Shown here: in pieces, positions 1 through 8,560 of the stretch
Position numbering within the stretch: position 1 is the first letter of the stretch
Layout of the letters: every line of letters starts with the position of its first letter
Source: Candidatus Binatia bacterium
Lineage (GTDB): Bacteria; Desulfobacterota_B; Binatia; UBA9968; JAJDTQ01
Assembly (NCBI GenBank): GCA_022827045.1
Contig: JAJDTQ010000049.1
Span: 1 to 21,893, forward strand
Direction: 5' to 3'
DNA: 21,893 nucleotides
Notes under the pieces: generated by a model
Told to the model about the DNA's origin: nothing
Seen by the model: only the letters and a program-made list of their open reading frames with translations
The model's database searches: none
Made by a program: the position numbers and the translations under genes

Positions 1-1
1 T

Positions 2-151
2 GGCCCCCCGGTCCCGTGTACCACCAGCGCCTGCCCCCATGTCCAGCACGGCTGGGGCGCGGACCCGCAGCATATCCACTGGACCCTCCGGGCGGCTCCC
101 CCTGGCCCCCCACCCCCGGCCGCCATCGGCGGCGCACCCGCCAGGAACTAA
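2..151 (+). CDS. possible C-terminal end of an upstream ORF (partial)
   Basis: An open frame enters from the left edge and stops at TAA 149-151, 40 bp before the pilin start. It reads as a Pro/Ala-rich tail with two cysteines and a Trp/His-containing segment. Its position just ahead of VirB2 would suit the end of a VirB1-like or other operon gene. No domain can be recognised from about 49 residues, and in GC-rich DNA an open frame of this length can occur by chance. Two other frames are also open here, so the coding call is weak. Confidence 0.25.
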   Translation, partial: GPPVPCTTSACPHVQHGWGADPQHIHWTLRAAPPGPPPPAAIGGAPARN

Positions 152-191
152 TCCGCGCCGTCGCGCAAAGACACCCCACAAGGAGGCGTAT

Positions 192-494
192 ATGCCGCAC
201 AGACTATTCATTCCCACCATGCTTATCACCTACGCCTGCACGGTCCTCCTGCTCCCGGCCCTGGCCTGGGCACAAGTCCTGGAGCCGGCGGAAGACGTAG
301 CGGAGATGGTCGTAAATTTCATGACCGGCCCCTTTGCCACCAGCATCGCCGTCATCGGCATGGCCGCCTGCGGCTTCATGGCGATGATGGGCAGGCTGCC
401 GTGGGGGGCGGCCCTGGCCGTCATCGGCGGCATCATCCTGATCTTCGGCGCCGCCAACATCGTCGAAGAGATCCAGGACGCGGCGGGAGGCTAG
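192..494 (+). CDS. virB2: VirB2/TrbC-like conjugative pilin subunit
   Basis: This 100-aa protein has the form of a VirB2/TrbC prepilin, the subunit of the conjugative pilus. A signal-peptide-like hydrophobic stretch ends near LAWAQ at about residue 28. Two hydrophobic helices follow, at about 47-63 and 69-86, separated by a short positively charged loop (GRLPWG), as is typical of cyclisable or two-helix pilins. The start at 192 is preferred over the upstream in-frame ATG at 39 because an AAGGAGG Shine-Dalgarno lies at 180-186 and because the added N-terminus would be low-complexity and would hide the signal peptide. It is followed after 7 bp by the VirB3 gene, the canonical order. Family assignment rests on topology, size and context rather than a sharp motif. 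Confidence 0.85.
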   Translation: MPHRLFIPTMLITYACTVLLLPALAWAQVLEPAEDVAEMVVNFMTGPFATSIAVIGMAACGFMAMMGRLPWGAALAVIGGIILIFGAANIVEEIQDAAGG

Positions 495-501
495 GCCGCC
501 C

Positions 502-783
502 ATGGCACGCCAGCAAGACCCGCTCTTTCTGGGGCTGACCCGGCCGCCGCTGGTGTGGGGCGTGACGTACAACTTCGTCGTCATCAACCTGGTCCTGACG
601 GGCATGGTCTTCGTCTGGACCGGCTCCTTCCTCGCCCTGGCGGCCGGCGCGCCGATCCACGCCGCGGGCTATATCGCCTGCCTGCGCGAACCGCGCCGCT
701 TCGACCTCTGGTTTGTCCGCCTCCGCCTGTGTCTCCCGTCCCCGACCCGGTTCTTTTGGGGCGCAAACTCGTACCGCCCCTAG
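502..783 (+). CDS. virB3: VirB3/TrbD-like inner-membrane T4SS protein
   Basis: This 93-aa protein contains an early TRPPLVWGV motif near residues 13-21. The pattern (TRP..xxGv) recurs in VirB3/TrbD. Two adjacent hydrophobic segments follow (about 22-40 and 41-60), then a basic tail. VirB3 is a small inner-membrane component that works with VirB4, and in some systems is fused to it. Here it lies immediately upstream of VirB4, and its stop codon TAG (781-783) leads into the AGGAGG site used by the next gene. Length and gene order match the family well. Confidence 0.85.
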   Translation: MARQQDPLFLGLTRPPLVWGVTYNFVVINLVLTGMVFVWTGSFLALAAGAPIHAAGYIACLREPRRFDLWFVRLRLCLPSPTRFFWGANSYRP

Positions 784-794
784 GAGGTATGCCC

Positions 795-3200
795 ATGCCA
801 ACCGACACCCTCGCCCTGCGCCTGACCGGGCATGGCAAAGTCGCCGCCCAAGAAAAGCCCGTAGCGGATTTTCTGCCGTATACCCGCCATGTCGATCCCG
901 CGACCCTGGCCACCAAAAACGGGGAACTGCTCCAGACCATCAAACTGGAAGGCTTCCCCTTTGAAACCGCGGACGACCTGACACTCGATGCGCTCAAAGA
1001 CGTGCGCAACACGCTCGCCATCTCCCTCGCCTCCAGCCGGCACATCCTCTACCACCACCTGATCCGGCGGGAAGTTGAACCGGATATCGGCGGGGAGTTC
1101 AGCGGCTTCGCCGCCACCGTGAACGACGCCTGGCAGGCCCGCCTGGCCCGCCGGCGGCTGTACGTCAACGACCTGTATCTGACCCTCGTCCGCCGCCCTG
1201 CCCCGGGCCTGGCCGGCCTGGTCGATTGGGTCATGGGACTGTTCACCGCCCGCGACCTGGCCCAGCAAGAGCACGACCGGGCCGCAAGCCTGCGCGAGCT
1301 GCACGACGCCACCGACAACATGCTCTCCACCCTGGTCCACTACCAGCCCCGCCGGCTGACCACATACAACCGGGACGGCCGCCTGTACACCGAGCCCCTG
1401 GAGTTCCTGCACTACCTGCTCAACCACGCACGCCGGCCGGTCCTCCTGCCGGCCGGGCCGATCGACGCCTATCTGCCGACCACGCGCCCACTGTTCGCGC
1501 GGGAAGCCTTCGAGCTGCGGGGCGCAGCGCCGGCGGATCGGACCTTCGGCGCCTTCCTGTCCATCAAACAGTACGCCGCACTCACCTGGGCCGGCCTGCT
1601 CGATGAGCTGACCCGGCTGCCCTTCGAGATGGTGGTAACGCAGAGCTTCGCCTACAACGAGCGCAGCGTCGCGCTCGACCGGCTCGCCCGCCAGGGCCGA
1701 GTGATGGACGCGGCGGCCGACGCGGCCGTCTCGCAACGCCGGGACTTGGAGCAGGCCGCCGACGACCTGGCGTCCAACCGAATCGTCTTCGGCGCCCATC
1801 ATCTGAGCGTCCAGCTCACCGGCCGCGACGAACCGCAGCTCGAACGGGCGCTCACCGAAACCACGGCCGCCCTGACCAACCTCGGCGTCATCGCAGCGCG
1901 CGAAGACGTGAACCTGGAGCCGTCCTTTTGGGCGCAACTGCCGGCCAACCACGCCTTCATCGCCCGCAAGAGCGATATTTCGTCGCTGAATTGGGCCGCC
2001 CTGGCCAGCTTCCACAACTACCCGGCCGGCACACGCACCGGCAACCATTGGGGCGACTGCATCTCCCTGCTGGAAACCACCAGCGCCACACCCTACGCCC
2101 TCAATTTCCACGCCCGGGATGTCGGCAACTTTACCGTGGTCGGGCCGACCGGGACCGGCAAGACCGTGGTCCTGGGCTTCCTGCTGGCCCAAGCCCAGCG
2201 CCACGCCCCCGCCTCGTACTTCTTCGACCGGGACCGCGGCGCCGAGATTCTGGTCCGCGCCCTGGGCGGCTGGTACGGGGTACTACGGCCGGGCGAGCCG
2301 TCCGGCCTCAACCCGCTCCAACTGCCGGACTCCCCGGCCACCCGGGCCTTTCTCCGCGAGTGGGTCGCCACCCTGGTCCGGCCCACCGACGGCTCCCCCC
2401 TCTCGGCGGTAGACACCAACATCATCGCCGACGCCATTACCGCCAACTTCGATATTCCGGTCGAGCAGCGCCGCCTCGGCAACTTACAAAACCTGTTCCG
2501 CGGGCACGAATTGGAGGGTGAGGGCAATTCGCTCGCCGCCCGTCTCCGCCCGTGGTACGGGGACGGCGAGCGGGCCTGGCTGTTCGACAATCCCAAAGAC
2601 ACGCTGCCCACGGCCCGCATCCAGGGCTTCGACCTGACGCACGTCCTGGACGACCCGGACGCCCGCACATCCCTGCTGCTCTACCTGTTCTACAAAATCG
2701 AACAGGCGCTCACCGGCCAAAAGGCCCTGATCTTCATTGACGAAGGCTGGCAGGCGCTGGACGATCCCGCGTTTGAGCAGCGCCTGCGCGAATGGCTCAA
2801 GACGATCCGCAAGAAAAACGGCCTGGTCGGGTTCGGCACACAGAGCGCGACCGACGTGCTCCGGACGCGGATCGGCCCGACGATTGTCGAGCAATGCCGC
2901 ACCAAGCTCTTCATGCCGAATTTCCAGGCCGACCCCGACGCGCATTGCAAAGGCTTCGGCCTGACCGCCCATGAACTGTCCCTGGTCAAAGAGCTGCCCG
3001 ACACGTCGCGCTGCTTCCTGGTCAAGCATGACGCGACCAGTGTCATTGCCCGGCTCGATCTCAGCGGCGCGGACGACATTCTGGCCGTGCTGTCGGGCCG
3101 GGCCGACACCATCGGGCTCCTGGACACCATTCGCGCCGAGGTCGGGGATGATCCGGCGGTCTGGCTGCCCGTTTTCCATGAAAGGAGGAAAGCGTTATGA
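795..3200 (+). CDS. virB4: VirB4/TrbE-family T4SS ATPase
   Basis: This 801-aa protein is the large ATPase that powers pilus assembly and substrate transfer. A Walker A motif GPTGTGKT sits near residues 450-457 and a Walker B LIFIDEGW near 645-652. Further VirB4 hallmarks follow: a KTIRKKNG segment, a FGTQSATDV segment, and a conserved C-terminal region with F(G)LTAHEL. The start at 795 is chosen because AGGAGG at 782-787 is well spaced from it. The in-frame ATG at 789 is too close to that site, and an ATG farther upstream (555) would overlap VirB3. Its end overlaps the next start by ATGA, implying translational coupling. Size is typical for the family. Confidence 0.96.
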   Translation: MPTDTLALRLTGHGKVAAQEKPVADFLPYTRHVDPATLATKNGELLQTIKLEGFPFETADDLTLDALKDVRNTLAISLASSRHILYHHLIRREVEPDIGGEFSGFAATVNDAWQARLARRRLYVNDLYLTLVRRPAPGLAGLVDWVMGLFTARDLAQQEHDRAASLRELHDATDNMLSTLVHYQPRRLTTYNRDGRLYTEPLEFLHYLLNHARRPVLLPAGPIDAYLPTTRPLFAREAFELRGAAPADRTFGAFLSIKQYAALTWAGLLDELTRLPFEMVVTQSFAYNERSVALDRLARQGRVMDAAADAAVSQRRDLEQAADDLASNRIVFGAHHLSVQLTGRDEPQLERALTETTAALTNLGVIAAREDVNLEPSFWAQLPANHAFIARKSDISSLNWAALASFHNYPAGTRTGNHWGDCISLLETTSATPYALNFHARDVGNFTVVGPTGTGKTVVLGFLLAQAQRHAPASYFFDRDRGAEILVRALGGWYGVLRPGEPSGLNPLQLPDSPATRAFLREWVATLVRPTDGSPLSAVDTNIIADAITANFDIPVEQRRLGNLQNLFRGHELEGEGNSLAARLRPWYGDGERAWLFDNPKDTLPTARIQGFDLTHVLDDPDARTSLLLYLFYKIEQALTGQKALIFIDEGWQALDDPAFEQRLREWLKTIRKKNGLVGFGTQSATDVLRTRIGPTIVEQCRTKLFMPNFQADPDAHCKGFGLTAHELSLVKELPDTSRCFLVKHDATSVIARLDLSGADDILAVLSGRADTIGLLDTIRAEVGDDPAVWLPVFHERRKAL

Positions 3201-3940
3201 CACCGGTCCTGCATCCCTCCCTCCGGGCCTCGGCGCTGGCGGGCGTGCTCCTGGCGGCCGCTTCCGCACCGGCGGCCGCCCAGGGCATTCCCGTACAAGA
3301 CAACCTGTCCCGGGCGCAGATTGTGGCCACCGTGGCCGCCCTGGCGGACATCTACGTGCGGCAAAATGACGAGCTGACCGAGGCCCGCCGCGTGATGCGC
3401 TCCGTGACCGGCCAGCTCGGCCTGGGCTCGCTGCACAGGACCTCGGCGCTGGCCGCACTACGCCGCCGGCTGCCAGTGCGGATGTTCGACCTGCGCCGCC
3501 TGCAAGACCTGGCGGCCGACCCGAACCTGGCCCAGGCCCTGACCGTCCACCGGCGCCTGACCGACCGCTACGGTCTGCTGGACGCCGCCGCCTACGAACC
3601 GACCGACCCGACCGCGCCGTATGCCCAGGCCTGGCGCGATGATCGGGACGCCCAGCTGGCGGCCGCCACGAGCGCGGAAGTGGTCTATCAGAACGTCGAT
3701 GACCGGGAAGACTTGTACGAGGAGCTGATGACCGAGCTGGATACGGGGGAGGACCTCAAGTATTCGCTCGACATTCTGGCGCGGCTGACGGCTGAAAACG
3801 GCCGACTCCTCATGGAGCTGATCCGTCTCCAATCGGCCGCCACGCAGGCCGCGGCCACGTCTCAGCTCGCCCAACAGACGCAAGCCGCAAAAGTGCGAAG
3901 GATGGCAGAATATGAAGACCTGGACATGGCAGATTGGTAA
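3197..3940 (+). CDS. virB5: VirB5/TrbJ-like periplasmic T4SS protein
   Basis: This 247-aa protein starts with a clear Sec signal peptide (hydrophobic core, then APAAAQG, cleavage near residue 29). A mostly helical, charged mature region ends in a Gln/Ala-rich coiled-coil-like segment (about residues 190-235, LIRLQSAATQAAATSQLAQQ). This matches VirB5/TrbJ pilus-tip or periplasmic proteins, which are divergent in sequence but share a signal peptide, helical bundle and position after VirB4. It is coupled to virB4 by a 4-bp overlap, with AAAGGAGG ahead of its ATG. The assignment is from architecture and synteny. A different periplasmic role cannot be excluded. Confidence 0.7.
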   Translation: MTPVLHPSLRASALAGVLLAAASAPAAAQGIPVQDNLSRAQIVATVAALADIYVRQNDELTEARRVMRSVTGQLGLGSLHRTSALAALRRRLPVRMFDLRRLQDLAADPNLAQALTVHRRLTDRYGLLDAAAYEPTDPTAPYAQAWRDDRDAQLAAATSAEVVYQNVDDREDLYEELMTELDTGEDLKYSLDILARLTAENGRLLMELIRLQSAATQAAATSQLAQQTQAAKVRRMAEYEDLDMADW

Positions 3941-4157
3941 GACGCTGGGCCTGGCCGGCGCCGTGCTGACCCTCCTCGGAACGGCCGGCTGCGCCCATCG
4001 GGAGCTGACGGCTCCCTGCTCGGACTACAAGGCGGCCAGCTCCCCCTCAGCGGCCGCCCCCGGTCCGGGCACAATCCCTTGCGATAACCCCCTGCCGATG
4101 GTGCGCCCGCCGTGGACCGCGGCGGTAGAGCCGCCGGACAGGACGATGGGAGGGTAG
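3912..4157 (+). CDS. small lipoprotein, VirB7-like or TrbK-like
   Basis: This 81-aa protein has an N-terminal hydrophobic segment followed by GTAGC, giving a lipobox cysteine at residue 27. A short Pro/Ala/Ser-rich mature part carries two more cysteines. In VirB systems the lipoprotein in this position is VirB7, which joins VirB9 in the outer-membrane core. In Trb systems a small lipoprotein after TrbJ is TrbK, an entry-exclusion factor. Sequence alone does not separate these. The gene overlaps the end of the preceding one by 29 bp in another frame, so expression is likely coupled. Confidence 0.65.
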   Translation: MKTWTWQIGKTLGLAGAVLTLLGTAGCAHRELTAPCSDYKAASSPSAAAPGPGTIPCDNPLPMVRPPWTAAVEPPDRTMGG

Positions 4158-4160
4158 GGC

Positions 4161-4661
4161 ATGACCCGCCGTCCGGACACGAGCCCAGCGAAGCCCCCGT
4201 CTGAAATGATCGACGACGCCGCGGCCGAGGCCCGCCAGCTCCTCGCCACCGTGCGCTTTGAGCGCGCCGCGTGGCGGCAGGAGCAGCAAGAGTGGGGCGC
4301 CGTCCAGAAGGAAATCGGGGCGCTCCGGAGCGAGCTGAACGCGCTCCCCGAGGCCATGGGAATCGGGGTGCAAAATGGCCTGACGGAGACCCTGGCGACC
4401 CTCCGCACCATCACCACCGACCTCCAGGCGGCCGCCCGCCCTTCCCCGCCGCCCCCGGTCGCGCCGGCCGGCCCCCTCCTGGCGCTGGTGGGCATGATCG
4501 CCGCGTTTTTCTGCGGGCTGCTCCTATCCAGCCCTGTCACTGTTTCGTCGGGAGATCTCATCCCCCTCCCACCGGCTTCCCCTCCCGTCATCGAACCGGC
4601 GGCTCCCCCGCGTCCGCTCCATCCGCCGCCCGTGCCCTGGTCGCCGGGAGACCTGAGGTAA
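4161..4661 (+). CDS. coiled-coil / single-TM protein of unknown function in T4SS operon
   Basis: This 166-aa protein is not recognised as a standard VirB subunit. Residues about 15-92 are highly charged and helical, with heptad-like spacing (ARQLLATVRFERAAW and onward), suggesting a coiled coil. One hydrophobic segment follows at about 101-125 (LLALVGMIAAFFCGLLL), then a very Pro-rich tail. It would sit in the inner membrane with the coiled coil in the cytoplasm and the Pro-rich tail in the periplasm. It lies 3 bp after the lipoprotein gene and 4 bp before virB6, so it is a genuine operon member. Confidence 0.75.
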   Translation: MTRRPDTSPAKPPSEMIDDAAAEARQLLATVRFERAAWRQEQQEWGAVQKEIGALRSELNALPEAMGIGVQNGLTETLATLRTITTDLQAAARPSPPPPVAPAGPLLALVGMIAAFFCGLLLSSPVTVSSGDLIPLPPASPPVIEPAAPPRPLHPPPVPWSPGDLR

Positions 4662-4665
4662 GCGT

Positions 4666-5682
4666 ATGCCCGCCGTCCGCAGCATTATCGACGCGACCGA
4701 AGACGCAACCCGGGACTATGTCCAGGATGTCTGGACCGCGTTCGACACCGCCGCCGAGCCGGTCGTGCTGACGGTAGGGACCATCTCCCTGGCCCTTCTC
4801 GGCTACGGCCTGTTCACCGGCCGGCTCAGCATGCAAATGCACCAGCTCCTGCCCCGGCTGTTGCGCTGGGCCATCGTCTTGACGCTCCTGCTCAACATGC
4901 CCCAGGTCCTGGGCATCGCCCTGCCGCTGGTGACGGCGGTGCCGGACGCCATCGCCCGCTTTCTGCTGGCGGAAGCCGGCGGGCTCGATGAGGACGCCGT
5001 GCTGGGCATGATCGAAACAGTGCTCCAGGCCGGCATGAACGCCGCCTCGGAAGTCTGGCAAAGCAGCGGCTATCTCGACCTCTCGTCCCACGTCATTTCG
5101 GGCCTGCTGCTGGTGACGGCTCTGGCCCTGGCCATCGTCGCCACGGTCCTCCTGATGTTGAGCGAGCTGGCCGTGGGCATCCTCTTGGCCGTGGGGCCAT
5201 TTCCCCTGCTCCTGCGCCTGCTCGATGTCGGCAAGGGTTTGTTTGAAGGCTGGCTCCGCCAGCTCCTGACCTTCACCCTGGTGCCGGTCTTCGTCTACTC
5301 GCTGATCGCCCTCAATTTCACCATCTTGACTCGCGCCAACGCCCAGCTCGTCGCCGCCACCACCGCGGATCAGATTACCCTGACCCAGATCATTCCCTTT
5401 GTCCTGGTCGGGGTGGCGAACCTGTTGCTCCTGACTCAAGTGCTGACCTGGGCCGGCGGCGTCGGAGGTGGCGTGGCCCTGGCGATTTCCACCGGCGCCA
5501 TCCTGCACGGTGCCCAGACCATCGGCCAGAAGGTCCTCCTGCCGGGCGTCCGGACGGTCGGCCGAGTCACCCAAGCGGGAGTGGGGGCCGGTGCCGCCGC
5601 GGCCAGCGCGCTGGGCGCGCCCCGCACGGCCGATGCCCTGCGGCGTCTGCAAACGCTCGGCCGGGCCAGCCAAGGAGAGTAG
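4666..5682 (+). CDS. virB6: VirB6/TrbL polytopic membrane protein
   Basis: This 338-aa protein has about six to seven hydrophobic segments. Long central ones (about 145-190) contain the LLAVGPFPLLL stretch, which resembles the conserved core of VirB6/TrbL channel proteins (GP.f i.lll.). The C-terminal 60 residues are Ala/Gly-rich and soluble. VirB6 is the inner-membrane pore component of the T4SS. It begins 4 bp after the preceding gene and ends 3 bp before virB8, with AAGGAG near its 3' end serving the next start. Length fits the family. Confidence 0.88.
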   Translation: MPAVRSIIDATEDATRDYVQDVWTAFDTAAEPVVLTVGTISLALLGYGLFTGRLSMQMHQLLPRLLRWAIVLTLLLNMPQVLGIALPLVTAVPDAIARFLLAEAGGLDEDAVLGMIETVLQAGMNAASEVWQSSGYLDLSSHVISGLLLVTALALAIVATVLLMLSELAVGILLAVGPFPLLLRLLDVGKGLFEGWLRQLLTFTLVPVFVYSLIALNFTILTRANAQLVAATTADQITLTQIIPFVLVGVANLLLLTQVLTWAGGVGGGVALAISTGAILHGAQTIGQKVLLPGVRTVGRVTQAGVGAGAAAASALGAPRTADALRRLQTLGRASQGE

Positions 5683-5685
5683 CAG

Positions 5686-6393
5686 ATGAAGTTATGGCCT
5701 GCCTTTCTTGGCGGGAGCGGCGCGGCTGCTCCAGACACAACCTTCGATCCGGCCACCACCTGGGAGCGGGAAACCTATCTCTCCCTGCGCCGCTCCACAC
5801 GCCGCGCCTGGGCCATCGCCGCCGGCGCGGCCGTCCTGGCCTTCCTGGCAATGCTGTCGCTCCTCCTGGTGCTGCCTCTCAAGGAATTTGCCCCCTACGT
5901 GGTGACGGTGGACAAGAGCACCGGCTGGCTGGAAGTCACGCGGGGATTGCATCAGGGCAACCTCAGCCAAAACGAGGCCGTCACCATCGCCAATATCGTG
6001 CGCTGCCTGACGGCGCGCGAGAGCTTCGACGCGACCGACTATCCCCAGCAGTATCGGCAGGTCGGCTTGTGCATGACCGGTCGGGCGCTCGACGCCTACC
6101 GCCGGCAACACGCCCAGAGCAATGATAGATCGCCGCCGAACCTGTACGGGTACGACGGCATTATTCGGGTGGAGATCAGCAGCGTGAATCTCTTGTCTGA
6201 GAGTACGGCGCTGGCCAGCTTCCGGACCATCCTCGAACATCGCGGCCGGGAAGTGGTCAACCACTGGCGGGCGGCCATGACGTTTGCCTACACCACCAAG
6301 CAATTCACCATGCGGGATCGGTTCATCAACCCGCTCGGGTTCCAAATCTCGTCCTACCGGCGCGATCCGGACCTAGCCCCGACTGCGGAGTAA
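5686..6393 (+). CDS. virB8: VirB8-like inner-membrane assembly factor
   Basis: This 235-aa bitopic protein has a cytoplasmic N-terminus of about 40 residues with the WERETYLSLRRSTRRAW segment, one TM helix at about 44-66, and a periplasmic domain. That domain begins PLKEFAPYVVTVDKSTG, the typical VirB8 lead-in (LtPlk...Pyvv.vd..tG). The C-terminal NPLGFQISSYRRDPD matches the VirB8 ending (NPlGf.v..yr.d). VirB8 nucleates assembly of the T4SS inner-membrane complex. The gene is 3 bp downstream of virB6 with AAGGAGAG upstream of its ATG. Confidence 0.94.
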   Translation: MKLWPAFLGGSGAAAPDTTFDPATTWERETYLSLRRSTRRAWAIAAGAAVLAFLAMLSLLLVLPLKEFAPYVVTVDKSTGWLEVTRGLHQGNLSQNEAVTIANIVRCLTARESFDATDYPQQYRQVGLCMTGRALDAYRRQHAQSNDRSPPNLYGYDGIIRVEISSVNLLSESTALASFRTILEHRGREVVNHWRAAMTFAYTTKQFTMRDRFINPLGFQISSYRRDPDLAPTAE

Positions 6394-6447
6394 GCCATGC
6401 CCCACACCGCCGCACTCGCAGCGACGCGCACACGAGGAAGTCACACC

Positions 6448-7386
6448 ATGAATCGCCTCACCCCCCTCCTGGCTCTGGCCCTCGCGGCCGCCACAGCCGC
6501 GCCGGTCTTCGCGGCCGCCACGCCCTCCCCCGGTCGCACAGATCCACGTCTCCGGTGGATCGTCTACAACGAGCGCGAAGTGGTCGAAGTCAAAGGCCAC
6601 TACGGGTATCAAACGCTCGTCCAACTCGGGGCCTCCGAGGAGATCACCGACGTGTCGATTGGCGACGGGATGGCCTGGCAGGTCGATATCCCGGCCCGCA
6701 AAAACCTGCTCTTTCTCAAGCCGGTCGAAGCCTACGCCTCCACCAACCTGACGGTCCTGACCGCCCGCCCAGCCTTGGACGGCTCGGGAGAACGCACCCG
6801 CATCTACGTCTTCAGCCTGGTCGCGGCCGTGCCTCGTGAGGAAGGCATTTCGGCCGCACTGCGCGATGCGGAACGAGAGGCCGATATTCCCCTCACCCAA
6901 GAAGCGGAGCGGGCCGCCGCCGACTTTACCTGGCTCATCAACTTTCACTACCCGGAAGACCAAGCCGAGCGCCTGGCCATGCGCGTCCGGCGCACACAGG
7001 ACCGCCAGGAATCCCGGGTACTTCCCTCCCGGACCGGGAGTGAAGCGGGCATCGACCCGGCGGCCTGGAATTGGCAGTACACCTTCGCCGGCGATAGCAC
7101 ACAAGCCCCGGTCAATGTTTTTGACGACGGCCAGCACACCTATTTTCAATTCGACCCGAGAACGCGGGTGCCAGCCATCTTCCTCGTCCACCCGGACGAA
7201 ACGGAAAGCCTCGTCAATGTGGTGCGACGTGGCCGCTTCCTGGTCGTCCATGACCTGGGGCGGCAATTCACCTTGCGGAACGGCGAGGTCGAAACCTGTG
7301 TCTTTAACGAAGCCTGGAACCCGGAGCCGGACCGGACGTTGAACAGCCCACCGGAAGACCCGGCGTACGAACCGGGTTTGCTGTAG
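6448..7386 (+). CDS. virB9: VirB9/TrbG-like outer-membrane core protein
   Basis: This 312-aa protein has a Sec signal peptide (core LLALALAAATAAPVFA, cleavage near residue 24). A conserved N-terminal beta domain follows with DPRLRWIVYNEREVVEVKGHYG and IPARKNLLFLKPV. The C-terminal domain contains TYFQF and a closing VVHDLGRQFTLRNG segment typical of VirB9. The start at 6448 is favoured because GAGGAAG lies about 10 bp upstream and the signal peptide begins there. An in-frame ATG at 6397 would add 17 residues ahead of it. VirB9 forms the outer-membrane ring with the lipoprotein and VirB10. Confidence 0.93.
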   Translation: MNRLTPLLALALAAATAAPVFAAATPSPGRTDPRLRWIVYNEREVVEVKGHYGYQTLVQLGASEEITDVSIGDGMAWQVDIPARKNLLFLKPVEAYASTNLTVLTARPALDGSGERTRIYVFSLVAAVPREEGISAALRDAEREADIPLTQEAERAAADFTWLINFHYPEDQAERLAMRVRRTQDRQESRVLPSRTGSEAGIDPAAWNWQYTFAGDSTQAPVNVFDDGQHTYFQFDPRTRVPAIFLVHPDETESLVNVVRRGRFLVVHDLGRQFTLRNGEVETCVFNEAWNPEPDRTLNSPPEDPAYEPGLL

Positions 7387-7395
7387 GAGGCGGAT

Positions 7396-8556
7396 ATGGC
7401 TGAGCCTACATCTCCTCGCCCGCCCGGGGACGGAGAAGAAAACAATCTGGATCGGACTGCGACGCCGTTGCGGGGGGCCTCCCGGCCCAATATGGGCGCA
7501 GCCTTCGCCGTTTTTGCGGTGATACTCGTCGGCGGCCTATGGTTTGCCCTGTCCGGAGAGGAGGAGTTCGGCCCGGACGGCCGGCCGCGCTCGGTCGATC
7601 CCCAGGACCCGGCGGTCATCCCACTTCCTTCGACGCCGCCACAACAGCCGCCCGCCGTCCCACCCGCACCGCCACCCCCACCCCCGCTGACGCCGGCGCC
7701 CACGGTCGATCCGTTGGAAGCAGAGCGCGCCCAGTTGCTGTTGCAACGGATTCGGCGGCTCCAAAAAGAGATGGATGAGCGGCGCGGGTCCAAGATGCTG
7801 GTCGTCTCCGCCAGCTCAGCCAGCCCGCCCGGGGGAACACCGATCGGGCTGGCTGATGGGCAGGCAACGGCCGCGCTTCCCGGTGCCCCGTCCGATAACA
7901 CCCCACGCGACGGGAATGTCGGCCCGGTGGCCGAGCAGCAAGCCGTCCACGCCCGGCTCATCCGCACCACCGGTTATACGATCACCGAAGGGACCGTGAT
8001 TGCAGGAGTCTTGGAGACCGCGATTCACAGCGACTTGCCCGGCATCGTGCGGGCCATCAACTCGGCGGACGTGTATTCGCACGATGGCTCGCAGCTCCTG
8101 ATTCCCAAAGGCTCACGTCTGGTCGGCCGCTACCAGTCGGAGGTCCGGCGCGGCCAAGTCCGTATTTTCATCATCTGGACCCGGCTGCTTCGGGCCGATG
8201 GGCTGTCGGTAATGATTAACTCGCCCGGCACGGACCCACTCGGCCGCGCCGGCCTGACGGGCGACGTAGACACCCACTTTTTCCAGATTTTCGGGGCGGC
8301 CATCCTGTTGTCTATCATCGACGGCGGCCTGGATGTGGGATTGGAAATGGCCCGCCGACAAGGCGACAACAGCGACACCACCATTATCCAGAACGATCGA
8401 GGCCTGAACCGGGCCGCCGAGTTGGCCCTCCAAGACTCGATCCGGATTCAACCTACCATCCACATCGACCAGGGGACGCCTATTTCGATCCTGGTGGCCC
8501 GCGATCTGGATTTTGAGGGCGTGGAAATAGCCCGCCTCGCGGCGCAAGGAAAGTAA
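7396..8556 (+). CDS. virB10: VirB10/TrbI-like energy-transducing core protein
   Basis: This 386-aa protein has a cytoplasmic N-terminus, one TM helix at about 34-53 and a Pro-rich periplasmic spacer (about 74-98). A short coiled-coil (about 105-130) leads to the conserved C-terminal domain, with IAGVLETAIHSDLPGIVRA, a DGSQLLIPKGSRLVGRYQS block and GLDVGLEMA. The DGs.lliPkGsrl.G.y motif is diagnostic for VirB10/TrbI. The protein spans both membranes and gates the outer-membrane pore in response to ATPase activity. Its start follows virB9 by 9 bp with TAGGAGG upstream. Confidence 0.96.
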   Translation: MAEPTSPRPPGDGEENNLDRTATPLRGASRPNMGAAFAVFAVILVGGLWFALSGEEEFGPDGRPRSVDPQDPAVIPLPSTPPQQPPAVPPAPPPPPPLTPAPTVDPLEAERAQLLLQRIRRLQKEMDERRGSKMLVVSASSASPPGGTPIGLADGQATAALPGAPSDNTPRDGNVGPVAEQQAVHARLIRTTGYTITEGTVIAGVLETAIHSDLPGIVRAINSADVYSHDGSQLLIPKGSRLVGRYQSEVRRGQVRIFIIWTRLLRADGLSVMINSPGTDPLGRAGLTGDVDTHFFQIFGAAILLSIIDGGLDVGLEMARRQGDNSDTTIIQNDRGLNRAAELALQDSIRIQPTIHIDQGTPISILVARDLDFEGVEIARLAAQGK

Positions 8557-8560
8557 CACG

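Noticed and set aside
39..191. N-terminal extension of the pilin ORF from ATG 39
   Set aside because: No Shine-Dalgarno at 39, low-complexity Pro/Arg/Ser sequence, and it would bury the signal peptide. AAGGAGG at 180-186 supports 192.
555..794. VirB4 start at 555, giving an 881-aa protein
   Set aside because: It would overlap VirB3 in another frame with an Arg/Pro-rich low-complexity extension. AGGAGG at 782-787 supports 795.
780..2204. 474-aa open frame on the - strand opposite virB4
   Set aside because: Antisense shadow of a GC-rich gene. It has Gly/Gln/Val-rich composition and no domain.
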